From JAGQZY01 sp964588335 (GTDB taxonomy: Bacteria > Bdellovibrionota > Bdellovibrionia > Bdellovibrionales > JAGQZY01), in the NCBI GenBank assembly GCA_964588335.1, contig CAZPOV010000005.1:62001-126000 (forward strand): a DNA stretch of 64,000 nucleotides, written 5' to 3'. The translations under genes were made by a program, and so were the position numbers. The notes beneath the pieces were generated by a model. The model did no database searches and was not told the origin of the DNA. It saw only the letters and a program-made list of their open reading frames with translations. Shown here one piece after another: positions 9,001-17,272 of this stretch; the stretch's first letter is position 1, and each line of letters opens with the position of its first letter.

Positions 9001-10827
9001 CAAGGGATCCATGGCCATGACCACAGCTTTTTTTACGTTCAGGGTTAAGAATTCGTCGATAACGTAGCGGAAACGAATGGTCTGATAGCGGAAGGCATCG
9101 ACAAACAGAAGATTCGGCTTCAATTCCTGAAGTCGGGCGACTCGTGCGTTCATAGCTTCAATTTTTTCGTTTAACTCTTCATCGGAAAGCTCCAGCCAAT
9201 CGATGGCGTTCTCTTGGTCACGAAGGGTTTGTCCCAAAAGCGCCTTCTCTTCAGGGGAATCAGCGGCTTGGAAAATACGTTTTGTCTCGTTGGCTAGAAT
9301 TCCAGTTCTGATATCGGCACCGAAAGTCCACCCTTCATCCCATGGGTTAAGAGCGATGATCTGGTTGGCTTGGTTGTTCGAACGTTTGTGGATGATTTTT
9401 ACTTTTTCCAAAATCCGATGCTCACGCATGTAGTACTTGTGATGCAACTCATCGGTCCAAAAAAGAATACCCTCGTGATTGGTTTGGGTTTCCTCAACGC
9501 GGCCATCGGGGTGAATGATCGTAAAAGGTTGTAAGCGAACAACGCCACCACTAACGCCGTCTGTAACAGTTGTTGAAACACGATAGATCACGGTTCGGTC
9601 GGTGGAGGTCTCTCCCTGTTTCACCTGTACGAAACGGGGATCCAACATCGAGTACTCTACCGGCGGTAAAGAGTGAGTCCACAGGGCTTCTCTGAGTTCA
9701 TCAAAGTTTGTGGTCTGTTGAATATGGCTAGCGTAGTCAAAGCCTTCGGGCTCTTGAGAACCACGGACCTGCGTCACCCAGGCTTTCTTAAACAACCCAT
9801 CATAAGAGCCTGCGTTGTAAAGTCCTTCATAAGGGTTCAAGTCAAAGTTTTCAGGAGTGTCTTCGGGCACCACTTTAATAGCCAGTTGCACCTGACCGGT
9901 GGTGATTCGACGTTTTAAAGGCACGCTCAATTGTTTAAAAACAATGGTGCTGTCAGTGTGAATATCGATGATTTGGGGTTCAAGCTCGGGCGTCAGAATC
10001 ACGCGCTGAGGGTTGCTGGATTCACCGACGTATTCTCCAACCAACTGGACATAAACTTTAAAACGACCGTTGTTCAAATAAATTTTATCACGGTCTTGGT
10101 TTAGGTTCAGAGGCTCAATGTAAGGCTTGAGTTGAACGATAATATCAAAAAGTTTACCGTCGGGCAGGTCACCGGTTTCGATGATCTCAAGACCGGGCAT
10201 CAACTCCAAATAAAGGTTCTTACTGGAGCCGCGACTGAACAGGCCACTTAAGGCCTCAGGACCAGCGCCTTCAGGAATGATATGTGCTTCAGAGATGTTG
10301 GCATTTCCGCGTGCCAAATCCACAACCTCTTCACCCGAGTCGCTGCGGTATTGCAGCCATGGGTTGACGGCGTAACGTAAAACAGAGGTTCCACGATAGG
10401 TTCCTTCGCCAATAAGGATGCGCTCTTTTTCGATGTACATAGAATCGGCGGCATAGTTAAAGGGGATCTGTTCTTCCCAGTCCAAACAACCCAAGTTATC
10501 GGTGGTGGCCTCTTTGGAAGTGCCGTCCGGCGCTTTAATGCGGAAGTCCTGACCGACAGGTAAAATACCATCCGTCATTCGGCTTAAAAGACAAAGACGA
10601 AAACTGTAGGTTTTGGCTGTTGGAATTTTCCAACGTGGGTTTTCCGAAGTGGCAATGGACTGACCTGTCACAACCAGCGGACGGAAGTCGGCGGTTGAGT
10701 CGTCGGTCACACCAGCACTGGTGGGATTGGAGGCCTCACGCAAACACGAGGTTTGGGCTAAGGTGAGTACCAAAAGAAAAACAATTTTAAGCGGAGTTAG
10801 GTTGCTTAATTTAAAGAGTGACATCAT
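6079..10827 (-). CDS. Giant surface lipoprotein with duplicated N-terminal domain and Gly-zipper
   Basis: About 1582 residues. The start is placed at ATG 10827 because GGAG lies five bases before it and the protein then begins with a clean lipoprotein signal ending AQTSC (lipidated Cys28). Two related ~85-residue beta domains (about 72-157 and 412-496) share the pattern F-x-I-x-x-PDG ... E-x-x-I ... NPW. A charged, helical, coiled-coil-like middle (roughly 750-900) is rich in Glu/Arg/Gln. Near 1370-1405 a Gly/Ala zipper (TGAGIGAALGG, then PGAAIGASAG) could insert in a membrane. Two Cys pairs lie near DGNC/CPCP. The gene overlaps the upstream barrel gene by 17 bases, so the two are translationally coupled and probably form a cell-envelope complex. 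Function unknown; too large and too diverged for a family call. Confidence 0.75.
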   Translation of the reverse strand: MMSLFKLSNLTPLKIVFLLVLTLAQTSCLREASNPTSAGVTDDSTADFRPLVVTGQSIATSENPRWKIPTAKTYSFRLCLLSRMTDGILPVGQDFRIKAPDGTSKEATTDNLGCLDWEEQIPFNYAADSMYIEKERILIGEGTYRGTSVLRYAVNPWLQYRSDSGEEVVDLARGNANISEAHIIPEGAGPEALSGLFSRGSSKNLYLELMPGLEIIETGDLPDGKLFDIIVQLKPYIEPLNLNQDRDKIYLNNGRFKVYVQLVGEYVGESSNPQRVILTPELEPQIIDIHTDSTIVFKQLSVPLKRRITTGQVQLAIKVVPEDTPENFDLNPYEGLYNAGSYDGLFKKAWVTQVRGSQEPEGFDYASHIQQTTNFDELREALWTHSLPPVEYSMLDPRFVQVKQGETSTDRTVIYRVSTTVTDGVSGGVVRLQPFTIIHPDGRVEETQTNHEGILFWTDELHHKYYMREHRILEKVKIIHKRSNNQANQIIALNPWDEGWTFGADIRTGILANETKRIFQAADSPEEKALLGQTLRDQENAIDWLELSDEELNEKIEAMNARVARLQELKPNLLFVDAFRYQTIRFRYVIDEFLTLNVKKAVVMAMDPLVQRDTLYRGRIFEPLRDGVYLAKIALVKYFIDPFQNGIHLIQCDPAIGNCPCPEGDNTCNEETKKYHVQPVSDGGEARKGQYTTVIKKLIRVQAGRITTPLEFSMRDLRMMSVRSQIMVQLETIDERALLQGNIVDQRIDELERHYFELNPDSMTDEERLAFQERYGYLPEALTPEERERKLAELAATQEEQRKNFLKFVEETEEELEASRREQSAAQRRRFEMVDEIERGLADGNPRAEYEKENPLISLLRREDWRDIIQSARDNLSQMELQSKAYWDGWGREQFDNLIAGVNHGSYIPQFANTRPNFANFVRNVETAVPEDDYVSQAAPTRRNYADYLLTAQTFLIGQGLEGVVLSERDLERMAINNYTQNPVAPIIDLNLLRNKSGLMRRSFIGPCTLVENDNMSEMRPTDTVDEKYCDRIDCGETLYEPRTPLPDNTFFENSAHHDSLKPFAGMHVDEVIAMHRDNERRYEMEMDALSQMGNFVESYNMSYVSLTNKPLTKYKQGCSFDSQENCFPETQENRMISHDFMSLLNEKSLPNLLGRFFLVNPMHELQEVNREVIRVDSLEPLWNRAKKSPGMIMSFLGRDTGEVPMDYSQHPGNMYNAVGNHYLRRRFGSPEDRKISHGRVSQWLAEGLDKLKLDDSLRICNALAMQVADHLVKSDLVTPEALERRLFNDETDAEAYLLHKCMAHVRYLPESDEVFLDGVHFDRRFKILKAGKYEHIRGMNMNINVGVDFGISTYEDVSTTTSAGVNDSGVLGITGAGIGAALGGVPGAAIGASAGLIIASMSSSRSDGVNRAQGTSVNAATFLVAQKADFHINILEHEKCLALKFGKELIENLDDEYLHLKEGLDIESPKVRESLGRGFMVCNGRPSTEPVEIPESYYYITQHFMAGDMLDDVNLLNHVWLLALRGKRDYNEFIRILQSKEIGPDGEVIAEGEIYDYPLSRLGRVYKQVIPTFPGLYSVRE

Positions 10828-11947
10828 TAAACTCCAGAGCAATGTTAAAGATCTGCATATCCGCCTGTAGCGGTCGCGCTTCAATCAATCGGGCATCAAC
10901 AAACTGAGACTTTATGGAAACTCCTAGTTTTTTTAAGTTCACTTCAAGCCCATAGGATGCGCCTTCCCGGTTGCTTCGTCCCAATTCAAAAGCACTGTAA
11001 AGCGCGGGGACAGAATCAGACTCAGCAAAGAACTGGGCGTATTCGGGAATGATTGCAAAGTCGCCAAAATCCATGGCCACCGAAGTTCCAAGCCACTGCG
11101 AACGTCGACGATCGCTAGGAGCTTGGGCGTTATCAATGATTCCGATTTTAAATTTCTGTTGCAAGTGGGGAGTGTAATCGACAGCTATCTCATAAGCTTG
11201 TGATAAGCCGGCGAACTGATAGCGAAACTGACTCTCAGAAGGATCGGTTCCGATCACACTGTTACCAAGGCGTGAGCTTTGAAAAGCCACCACTGACGGG
11301 AGATCGCTAAACTCAAATTGATTGACGTTTGCATTCAAGCCTAACCACTTAAGGGCCTGCCAGTCGGCTTCGATACCGACGCTGGTTAAGGTGGGAAGGG
11401 GCTCGGCCTCGGTGCGATCGTCTTCGAAACTGGTTGAAGTTGGTATGGCGTATTGCACTTTCGGCGTGATTTTTATTTTCTTGTTCGCGAATCCACTTTT
11501 CAACATAACGCCAGGAAAGCCGCGATCGCCAATCAACATTCGATTGTTGAAATGCGCCTGACTTAAAGCACCCGCTGAAAGACGAAAGAATTGCGCCGGC
11601 TCATAGTAAGCGGATAATTCAAGAATGTTCACCAAACTGAAGTTGGGGTTTTGAAATCGTGACTGAGAACGCCCGGTTGTTAAGTTGAGCTGAGCATCAC
11701 CACGGACACCGAACTCTTCTGTTAACTCATAGGCACCATTCGGGCGAGCGGAAAACTGAATCAGTTGCGATTCGTCCTGTTGCTCTTTAAAGCCGATGGC
11801 TCCCAATGAAAAATCTGTACTGAAATAAAATGAACGAGATCCCGTGGATTGAGATCGCATCGCGTTTGTTGAACTCTGCGAGTGAGCACTTGTCAGACTC
11901 CATAGCGAAGCCAGACAAAAAATTGCAATGGTATAAATTAAGTTCAT
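10811..11947 (-). CDS. Predicted outer-membrane beta-barrel protein
   Basis: 378 residues with a Sec signal (MNLIYTIAIFCLASL ... SAHSQ). The rest alternates polar and hydrophobic residues in many ~10-residue strands, with aromatic residues at strand ends. The C-terminal strand is followed by VTL rather than the usual final Phe. This is the pattern of an outer-membrane barrel of perhaps 14-16 strands. No porin family is recognised. Its 3' end overlaps the start of the giant lipoprotein gene by 17 bases, which argues for a joint product, for example a barrel that exposes or anchors the lipoprotein. Confidence 0.65.
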   Translation of the reverse strand: MNLIYTIAIFCLASLWSLTSAHSQSSTNAMRSQSTGSRSFYFSTDFSLGAIGFKEQQDESQLIQFSARPNGAYELTEEFGVRGDAQLNLTTGRSQSRFQNPNFSLVNILELSAYYEPAQFFRLSAGALSQAHFNNRMLIGDRGFPGVMLKSGFANKKIKITPKVQYAIPTSTSFEDDRTEAEPLPTLTSVGIEADWQALKWLGLNANVNQFEFSDLPSVVAFQSSRLGNSVIGTDPSESQFRYQFAGLSQAYEIAVDYTPHLQQKFKIGIIDNAQAPSDRRRSQWLGTSVAMDFGDFAIIPEYAQFFAESDSVPALYSAFELGRSNREGASYGLEVNLKKLGVSIKSQFVDARLIEARPLQADMQIFNIALEFNDVTL

Positions 11948-12528
11948 CCAATGTCCCCATACTCATCTCCGCCCCAAGTTTCTTAACACCTGTTTTATTT
12001 TATAATGACCAATTATGATAGAAACTTATGAGCTTTCTGTCATAAATACAGCTTTTGAAATTTTTACCTGTCGATATAAAAATTGCTTATCGAAGACCCA
12101 ATAAGCTCTTTCTATAACCTTTTTACCGGGTTGCAGGTTTCGAGATCCGAGGTTGCCTTCAGGTGGTCCAATGCCCTCTCTGGCGCACTTTCTGGTGGGC
12201 GTTCGGCATGGAGACCCTCAGCAGATACTCGAGTGCAAAGTTCAATGGGCTAAGAAGGGCCCAAATTCTCGATTGGGTTTGATTGAGTCTGGCTGCTAGA
12301 CGATCACAACTTCTCGATAGGGCTTCATTGTACCTTGCCGTTGGGCGATCCGAAATTCTTGCTGAGGCTTACTTGGGCCTGGCTGTTCGGCGATCAGACA
12401 GTTGGGTGCCTATTCTCGTCATCGGTGGGAGTGAGCAGAGGCAAGGGTCTGTAAGTCACTGGAATAACTGGCTTCTTGATGTCTCATTTTGGTATGGGCT
12501 TTGCTCTTTATAGAGGTGAGGAGAAACT
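11948..12528. other. 580-bp gene-free stretch
   Basis: This divergent spacer lies between the barrel gene and a plus-strand lipoprotein gene. The first 150 bases are AT-rich and could hold the promoter of the barrel operon. The second half is GC-richer, holds the 45-bp tandem repeat described separately and ends with AGGAG before the lipoprotein start. No tRNA, riboswitch consensus or convincing coding frame was found. The only frame in the second half (12283-12513) uses TTG and follows an in-frame stop within the repeat. Confidence 0.6.
12256..12410. repeat. Degenerate 45-bp tandem repeat, about 3.5 copies
   Basis: Landmarks recur at exactly 45-bp spacing: CGATC at 12301, 12346 and 12391, and TTCTC/TTCTT at 12266, 12311 and 12356. 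The period is 15 codons. Translated in one frame it gives units like LAxRRSxxLxxAxLY, but a TGA at 12280 interrupts the first unit. It is either a decayed repeat protein or a non-coding repeat. Confidence 0.75.
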
Positions 12529-13275
12529 ATGTGTAAAACCGTTCGATTTTTGACTTTGATGATTTTAATCGCAGGCTTAGGCGCTTGTGGGGAAGGCTTC
12601 CGTGGAGAGAACAGTTTGGGTAGCTTTCAAGATACCGATTCAGAGTACTTCGATAGCCAAGGCAATCGTCGCAGTTTCACCCAAAACAACGTCGATCAAG
12701 AAATCTTACGGAATTATGCCAACGAATTGCAGGGCCGCGAATCGGCGACTCAAGACATGAGCGATGATATCAGCGCTTTCGACCTTTCGTTGACCGCAGA
12801 CAACAATCAAGATTTTAGCATGATGGCTCGAATCGTTGTCAGTTGTAGCGAAGGCTATGAGATTGAAAGTGAAATTAACCGAAGCCAACTGCAAGCCATG
12901 CAATCCATCGTTTTAGGTCGCGATGGTCCCTACGAAGTGGAAGTTCAATGCACCTCACGCAGTTGCCAAGAATTGGTGGCGGTGATTCGTAAAATCAGCG
13001 GTAGCAATCGAGGAACTGTATTAGCGGGATTGGCCGTCGGTGGTCAGAGTGAAGGGGAAATCCTTTATGTATCACGCCACGTCGATCACGAACCTTACTT
13101 TGCGTCGTTTACCAACGTTCCAAACTTCGAAAGTCGAAACTCTTGTTCTGTCGGAAACGGTGGATCCAATAGCATTGGTGACATTCTTACCGATCGCGCT
13201 GTCGAAGTCGGTCAAGAGCTGCTAGAGACTTGGTGGGAGCAAAAAGGTGACGAACTGATTGATAGTCTCTTTTAA
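12529..13275 (+). CDS. Predicted lipoprotein, unknown function
   Basis: 248 residues, with AGGAG six bases before the ATG. The signal ends in the lipobox LGAC (Cys20), and the +2 residue is Gly, consistent with an outer-membrane destination. The mature part is acidic and Asn/Gln/Ser-rich with three or four Cys (VVSCSEG, VQCTSRSCQE, NSCSVG) that could form disulfides. No known domain. It ends two bases before the convergent AMP-ligase gene, so the two transcripts meet tail to tail. It is unlikely to belong to the pigment cluster. Confidence 0.75.
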   Translation: MCKTVRFLTLMILIAGLGACGEGFRGENSLGSFQDTDSEYFDSQGNRRSFTQNNVDQEILRNYANELQGRESATQDMSDDISAFDLSLTADNNQDFSMMARIVVSCSEGYEIESEINRSQLQAMQSIVLGRDGPYEVEVQCTSRSCQELVAVIRKISGSNRGTVLAGLAVGGQSEGEILYVSRHVDHEPYFASFTNVPNFESRNSCSVGNGGSNSIGDILTDRAVEVGQELLETWWEQKGDELIDSLF

Positions 13276-13277
13276 TA

Positions 13278-14516
13278 TCAATCCTGTCGGCGCATCCATT
13301 TTTGAGCTTTTAGACGATCTTTCTTAAGGTTCTCGTTGAGCGGGAACCGGTCGATTACAACGACATTGTTTCTGTTAAAATCCCTGTGAGTTTTTTTCTT
13401 TAGACACTGAATAATATTATTTTTCAGAACCTCTAAATCTTGCTGAGGTTTGGTAATTAAGATTCCAAGATCTTCCCCCAGGCGTGGGTCGGGGACACTG
13501 ACACACAAAGCCTCGACCTGAACATCTTTTTGAATCGCGGACTCCAGTCCTTCTAAAGAAAACTTCTCGCCGCCTCGATTCAGAAACCATTGGCTGCGGG
13601 CTTGGTAAACCCAGTGCTGATCGCGTTGTCTCACTTCAATGATGTCAGGCAAGATAAACTCGCTGGGCTCAATCACTTGGTCGCCATCAATAATCATTTG
13701 GCATAAATTGGGTCCCGAAAACTTTAAGCCTTGAGCTAAGATTTCAGTCTGAACGTGAGGGAGGGGGACGCCAATTTCACCGTCTTCAAAGGGAGGCGCC
13801 CCCGGCGGTAGATGGGTGATGCCAGGAGACGCTTCGGTGGCGCCATATCCGATGCTTGGCTTTGCAATGTTTAAAATCTTTTGGCAGTCCTGCCAAAGTT
13901 GAGCTTCGACTTTGGCTCCACCTATGATGCAGCTAAAACTTTTGGGAACAGATTTCAAGGCTTTTGTAAAATCCAGCAAATCATAAAAGTGAGTCGGGGT
14001 CCCTAAAGTTAAAGTAAAAGGATCAATGGATTGGAGCCATTGCTGATGGTGGCTGCGGTTGTAGGCGCCGCTTGCAAAGACAAGATCTAAATTTAAAATC
14101 ACCGCCGCGGCATAACCCAAGGTCACCCCAAAGGTGTGATAGGGCTGAGGGTAACAAAAAATCCTTCTTAGAAAATCACGATCAAAAAGTTCAAATATAC
14201 CAAGGACGGAGGCTTCAAGATTCTTTTTCGAGTAAAGCACCAAGCGAGGCTCTTGTGAGGTACCAGAAGAAAAAACACCTGTGACGACAGCGGCCGGAGG
14301 CCCCTGCGGCGATGGAAGTTTTTCGTCTCCTGTCCACAACTCACCTAGAGTTTGCACTTGCGCTTTTGGCAAATGTTTTACAAAGTCGTAGTTTGTCAGC
14401 GTCGGAGGTAAAAACAGAATAAGATCATTTTGATTGTAGCTCTGTTTGAAGGCGGCAAAGGCTTGTTGGCTGTGGTGGCCTTTATAAAGAGTAATTGTCT
14501 TTGGGTAGTTTTCCAT
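13278..14516 (-). CDS. AMP-dependent acyl ligase of the aryl-polyene cluster
   Basis: 412 residues of the acyl-CoA synthetase/AMP-ligase superfamily. The ATP-binding loop SSGTSQEP is near residue 85, the adenylate motif GYGATEASPG near 213, and the C-terminal hinge-like segment NRGGEKFSLEGLE near 315; a Lys-rich tail (NLKKDRLK) would supply the catalytic Lys. At 412 residues it is shorter than stand-alone acyl-CoA synthetases (500 or more), as is usual for aryl-polyene ligases. It probably activates 4-hydroxycinnamate or a related aryl acid from the ammonia-lyase and loads it on an ACP. It overlaps the halogenase-like gene by 35 bases and is the last gene of that operon; AGGAG sits before the ATG. 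Confidence 0.8.
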   Translation of the reverse strand: MENYPKTITLYKGHHSQQAFAAFKQSYNQNDLILFLPPTLTNYDFVKHLPKAQVQTLGELWTGDEKLPSPQGPPAAVVTGVFSSGTSQEPRLVLYSKKNLEASVLGIFELFDRDFLRRIFCYPQPYHTFGVTLGYAAAVILNLDLVFASGAYNRSHHQQWLQSIDPFTLTLGTPTHFYDLLDFTKALKSVPKSFSCIIGGAKVEAQLWQDCQKILNIAKPSIGYGATEASPGITHLPPGAPPFEDGEIGVPLPHVQTEILAQGLKFSGPNLCQMIIDGDQVIEPSEFILPDIIEVRQRDQHWVYQARSQWFLNRGGEKFSLEGLESAIQKDVQVEALCVSVPDPRLGEDLGILITKPQQDLEVLKNNIIQCLKKKTHRDFNRNNVVVIDRFPLNENLKKDRLKAQKWMRRQD

Positions 14517-15711
14517 CTTTTAATACTCCTAGTCTGAAAAGGCAGTTGTCTTCATTCCACATATCACCACTGATCGCCGAAGTGAAAGACTTGTAAAGAA
14601 AGTCTTTTTCAATGGTTTTTGACATGTGTTTGTAAAACGGAGATTGGTAAAAAAGTAAAAGTAGGGATTGAAAACGGTCCACACCTTTTTGTAAAGTTGT
14701 ATCATAATTTTTGCCAGAGTCAGTGTTCGTCAGGGTGGTATTGGCTTTCAGGGCGTCATTAAGAACTTCTGCACTGAGTTCGGCCGATCGCAATGAAAGA
14801 TGCACTCCGGATGAGAAGACGGGGTCCAGAAAAGTAGCGGCATCTCCCACCATTATCCAGCGCTCACCCAATTTGGTTTCACTGGAGTAAGAGTAGTTGG
14901 CGGCTGTCTTAACCGAACCAAGAGGTTCAGCGTCTGCCATCATGTCTTTGAATTTCGGATGACACTGCAATTTATCTTCAATGATGTGCGGATTGTTTTT
15001 ATGTTTTTTATAGGCTTCTGGTGAAAAGACCACGCCCACCGATGTTATTTCTCCCTTGAAGGGAATGTGCCACGACCAGCATTGGTCGGGAAGGATACCG
15101 ATAACAATATCTCCCTCTTTTTCTTGTACGTCCCGCTTCACGTTTCGGTAATGATTGTAAACCGCCACATTATTAAAAAAGTGCTGATTTTTTTGCCGTG
15201 ACTGAAACATCTTGCCAAGAACGGCCGCCCGTCCACTGGCATCGACGACAAAGGACGTTGACAACGAATCGGTATCGGTTTGAATTTCAACGTTATCTTC
15301 TTTGAAGGTGACTGATTGCACAGTGCTGGGTTGTAAAACCTGCACGCCAAGCTGTTGGGCGTGTTCAAGAAGGTCTTTATCAAATTGGTCGCGCGGGACC
15401 TCAAAAGCGAAGGCATGGTCTGAGTCCAAACCATTGGCGAATTCAAAATACAAGGGCTTAGCCTCACGGTGATCGATAAACGAAGCGCCGTATTTACGAA
15501 TGTATTTACCACTGTCGACACGATCATAGGCTCCCGACTTTTTTAAAATATCCATGGAGTGGGGAAGCAGGGACTCGCCAATTTTAAAGTGGGGGTAAGA
15601 TTCTTTTTCAATAAGAACAACGGAGTGGTTTTGTTTCGCCAATAAAGCGGCCGTGGTTGCGCCTCCGGGGCCACCACCAATCACGGCCACATCAAACTTT
15701 TGGGGCTGCAA
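14482..15711 (-). CDS. Flavin-dependent halogenase-like oxidoreductase
   Basis: 409 residues. FAD-binding GGGPGG is at 12-17, IGESLLP at 44-50, a Lys in the GKYIRKYGASF segment (Lys73), WSWHIP at 212-217 and GDAATFLDPVFSSGVHL at 289-305. WxWxIP is the hallmark of flavin-dependent halogenases, and GESLLP plus the Lys follow the CmlS/CndH-type (variant B) halogenases. A tailoring step such as halogenation of the aryl head is therefore likely, though some such proteins are simple monooxygenases. The start is TTG at 15711 with AGGAG six to seven bases upstream, inside the 3' end of the ammonia-lyase gene (20-base overlap). It also overlaps the ligase gene downstream. Confidence 0.78.
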   Translation of the reverse strand: MQPQKFDVAVIGGGPGGATTAALLAKQNHSVVLIEKESYPHFKIGESLLPHSMDILKKSGAYDRVDSGKYIRKYGASFIDHREAKPLYFEFANGLDSDHAFAFEVPRDQFDKDLLEHAQQLGVQVLQPSTVQSVTFKEDNVEIQTDTDSLSTSFVVDASGRAAVLGKMFQSRQKNQHFFNNVAVYNHYRNVKRDVQEKEGDIVIGILPDQCWSWHIPFKGEITSVGVVFSPEAYKKHKNNPHIIEDKLQCHPKFKDMMADAEPLGSVKTAANYSYSSETKLGERWIMVGDAATFLDPVFSSGVHLSLRSAELSAEVLNDALKANTTLTNTDSGKNYDTTLQKGVDRFQSLLLLFYQSPFYKHMSKTIEKDFLYKSFTSAISGDMWNEDNCLFRLGVLKDGKLPKDNYSL

Positions 15712-17272
15712 TGTAAACTCCTGTCAGTTGTTTTAGGTGAGACGCAATGTCATGGATATCTTTGTCCAGTCGACGATCTCGGTGGACCATGGGCGAATGG
15801 CTGCGCACCATTTCGTACAGTTGGATAAGTTCGGGGTCTTTCAATTGGGTTTTGCGAAGGTCGATGGCTTGCGCACAACCAACAAGGTGGATAGCAAGAA
15901 GGTTGAACATGTTATTGAAGATTTTTTCGGCTTGAATACAGGCTGACAAGCCAAGGCTGACTTTGTCTTGATTGTGAGATTCGGAAGACCGAGAAAAAAG
16001 GCCTCCCGGTGTGCTTTGGGCCATCACCTCTGACGTGATCGCTGACATGGCTTGATTCAAACCCTTAAGACCGTGATTCAAATAACGCTCGTCTTCGGGA
16101 ATTTTCTCCCAGTCGGCCAGGTTCGGAGGAAGACCACGATTGACGGCTTCGTCGATCAAGCACATAAACTGCCGGTCGATCATATCGGCCATATGAGCCA
16201 TTGAAATTTTAAGATAGTCCATACCATGGGAGATGTAGCCGCCGTAAAAATTGCCGCCCATGGAAAACTCCTCACCCTCTTGAATGATGGGATTGTCGGA
16301 CACGCCGCTGGCCTCTTTTTCTGTCCATTCTTCGCAAAGTTGTAAGGTGTCGAAAATGGGGCCCAGTATTTGCGGGGCACATCGGATGGAGTATTTATCT
16401 TGAATGGTATGGTCTCGTTCCTCTTGCTGATGGACTTTAGCAATTTGGGGAGACTGATAGCTTTCGTTTTCTAAATAACTCCAAATTCTTTGGGCTGCTA
16501 AGCTTTGACCAAAAAACTGTTTAGCGAAGTTATTGATCAATGGATTGAAAGCCTCTTTGCGGCCGTTGATTCCCAATACGCAAAGGGCCGTGGTTTTCAT
16601 GGTGGTTTCTAGCAAAAACCGAATGACTTTTAAGTTGTGGTAGGAGTAGGCCGCCATCACGCTGGTGCCGTTGACCAGAGCTAAGCCTTCTTTGGGTTTA
16701 AGCTCATAGGGTGGTTGATCGTATTGCTTGCAGACATCTTCCATGGCCTGGCTTTTGCCTTGATGCCAAACTTGTCCTTTGCCTTGTACGGCGAGTGCCA
16801 AATAGGCTAAAGGAACCAAATCGCCACTGGCGCCCAAAGAGCCTTGCGAGGGAATCTGGGGAACAATGTCTTCTTCCACCATCCATTGCATCCGTTTTAA
16901 TAAATCAAAGCTCACCGCAGAAACGCCTCTTGATAACGATTGCAATCGAAACAGTGTAACGGCTCGGCAAACTGGAAGCGGCAAAAGGTCACCAACGCCA
17001 CAGCTCAGGTAGGTTATTAGGTTTGACTGCAATTGACTGGCTTGATCGCCTGAAATAATGCGACGGGAGCTGTCTCCAAAACCGGTGGTCACGCCGTAGA
17101 TGGTTTCATTGTTCGCTATCGCATTCTTTAGTTTTTGATGATTGCTATCAATTTTTTCACGTGAGGGAAGCGAGAGTTTGATATTGGGCGACGATTGATA
17201 CAAGGCCTGGCCTAAGTCGGCCAAACTGAGAGTTTCTGATCCCACTGCGATATTTTTCGAATCTTGATTCAA
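15692..17272 (-). CDS. Aromatic amino acid ammonia-lyase (HAL/TAL/PAL family)
   Basis: About 526 residues. The MIO-forming Ala-Ser-Gly sits in GSLGASGDLV (155-157 counted from the longest frame), the catalytic Tyr in YGVTTGFG (66-73), and NGTSVM is intact. The enzyme deaminates His, Tyr or Phe to the corresponding acrylate; in this setting it should supply the aryl starter. At the selectivity site the sequence is NLITYLSCG, giving Tyr-Leu where TAL has His-Leu, PAL Phe-Leu and HAL Ser-His, so the substrate is uncertain. I place the start at TTG 17272, which overlaps the upstream stop as TTGA with GGGAG eight bases before; an upstream TTG (17293) is less likely. Confidence 0.87.
   Translation of the reverse strand: MNQDSKNIAVGSETLSLADLGQALYQSSPNIKLSLPSREKIDSNHQKLKNAIANNETIYGVTTGFGDSSRRIISGDQASQLQSNLITYLSCGVGDLLPLPVCRAVTLFRLQSLSRGVSAVSFDLLKRMQWMVEEDIVPQIPSQGSLGASGDLVPLAYLALAVQGKGQVWHQGKSQAMEDVCKQYDQPPYELKPKEGLALVNGTSVMAAYSYHNLKVIRFLLETTMKTTALCVLGINGRKEAFNPLINNFAKQFFGQSLAAQRIWSYLENESYQSPQIAKVHQQEERDHTIQDKYSIRCAPQILGPIFDTLQLCEEWTEKEASGVSDNPIIQEGEEFSMGGNFYGGYISHGMDYLKISMAHMADMIDRQFMCLIDEAVNRGLPPNLADWEKIPEDERYLNHGLKGLNQAMSAITSEVMAQSTPGGLFSRSSESHNQDKVSLGLSACIQAEKIFNNMFNLLAIHLVGCAQAIDLRKTQLKDPELIQLYEMVRSHSPMVHRDRRLDKDIHDIASHLKQLTGVYIAAPKV

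Noticed and set aside
12256..12410. CRISPR array
   Set aside because: Copies are contiguous and diverged, with no unique spacers and no cas genes.
12283..12513. Small gene with 15-residue repeats
   Set aside because: TTG start with no ribosome-binding site, repeat continues upstream past a TGA, and the second half has no repeat or known domain. Kept as a repeat, not as a gene.
11948..12528. Cyclic-di-GMP riboswitch-type abundant RNA, as known in Bdellovibrio
   Set aside because: The conserved core segments of that riboswitch were not found on either strand.
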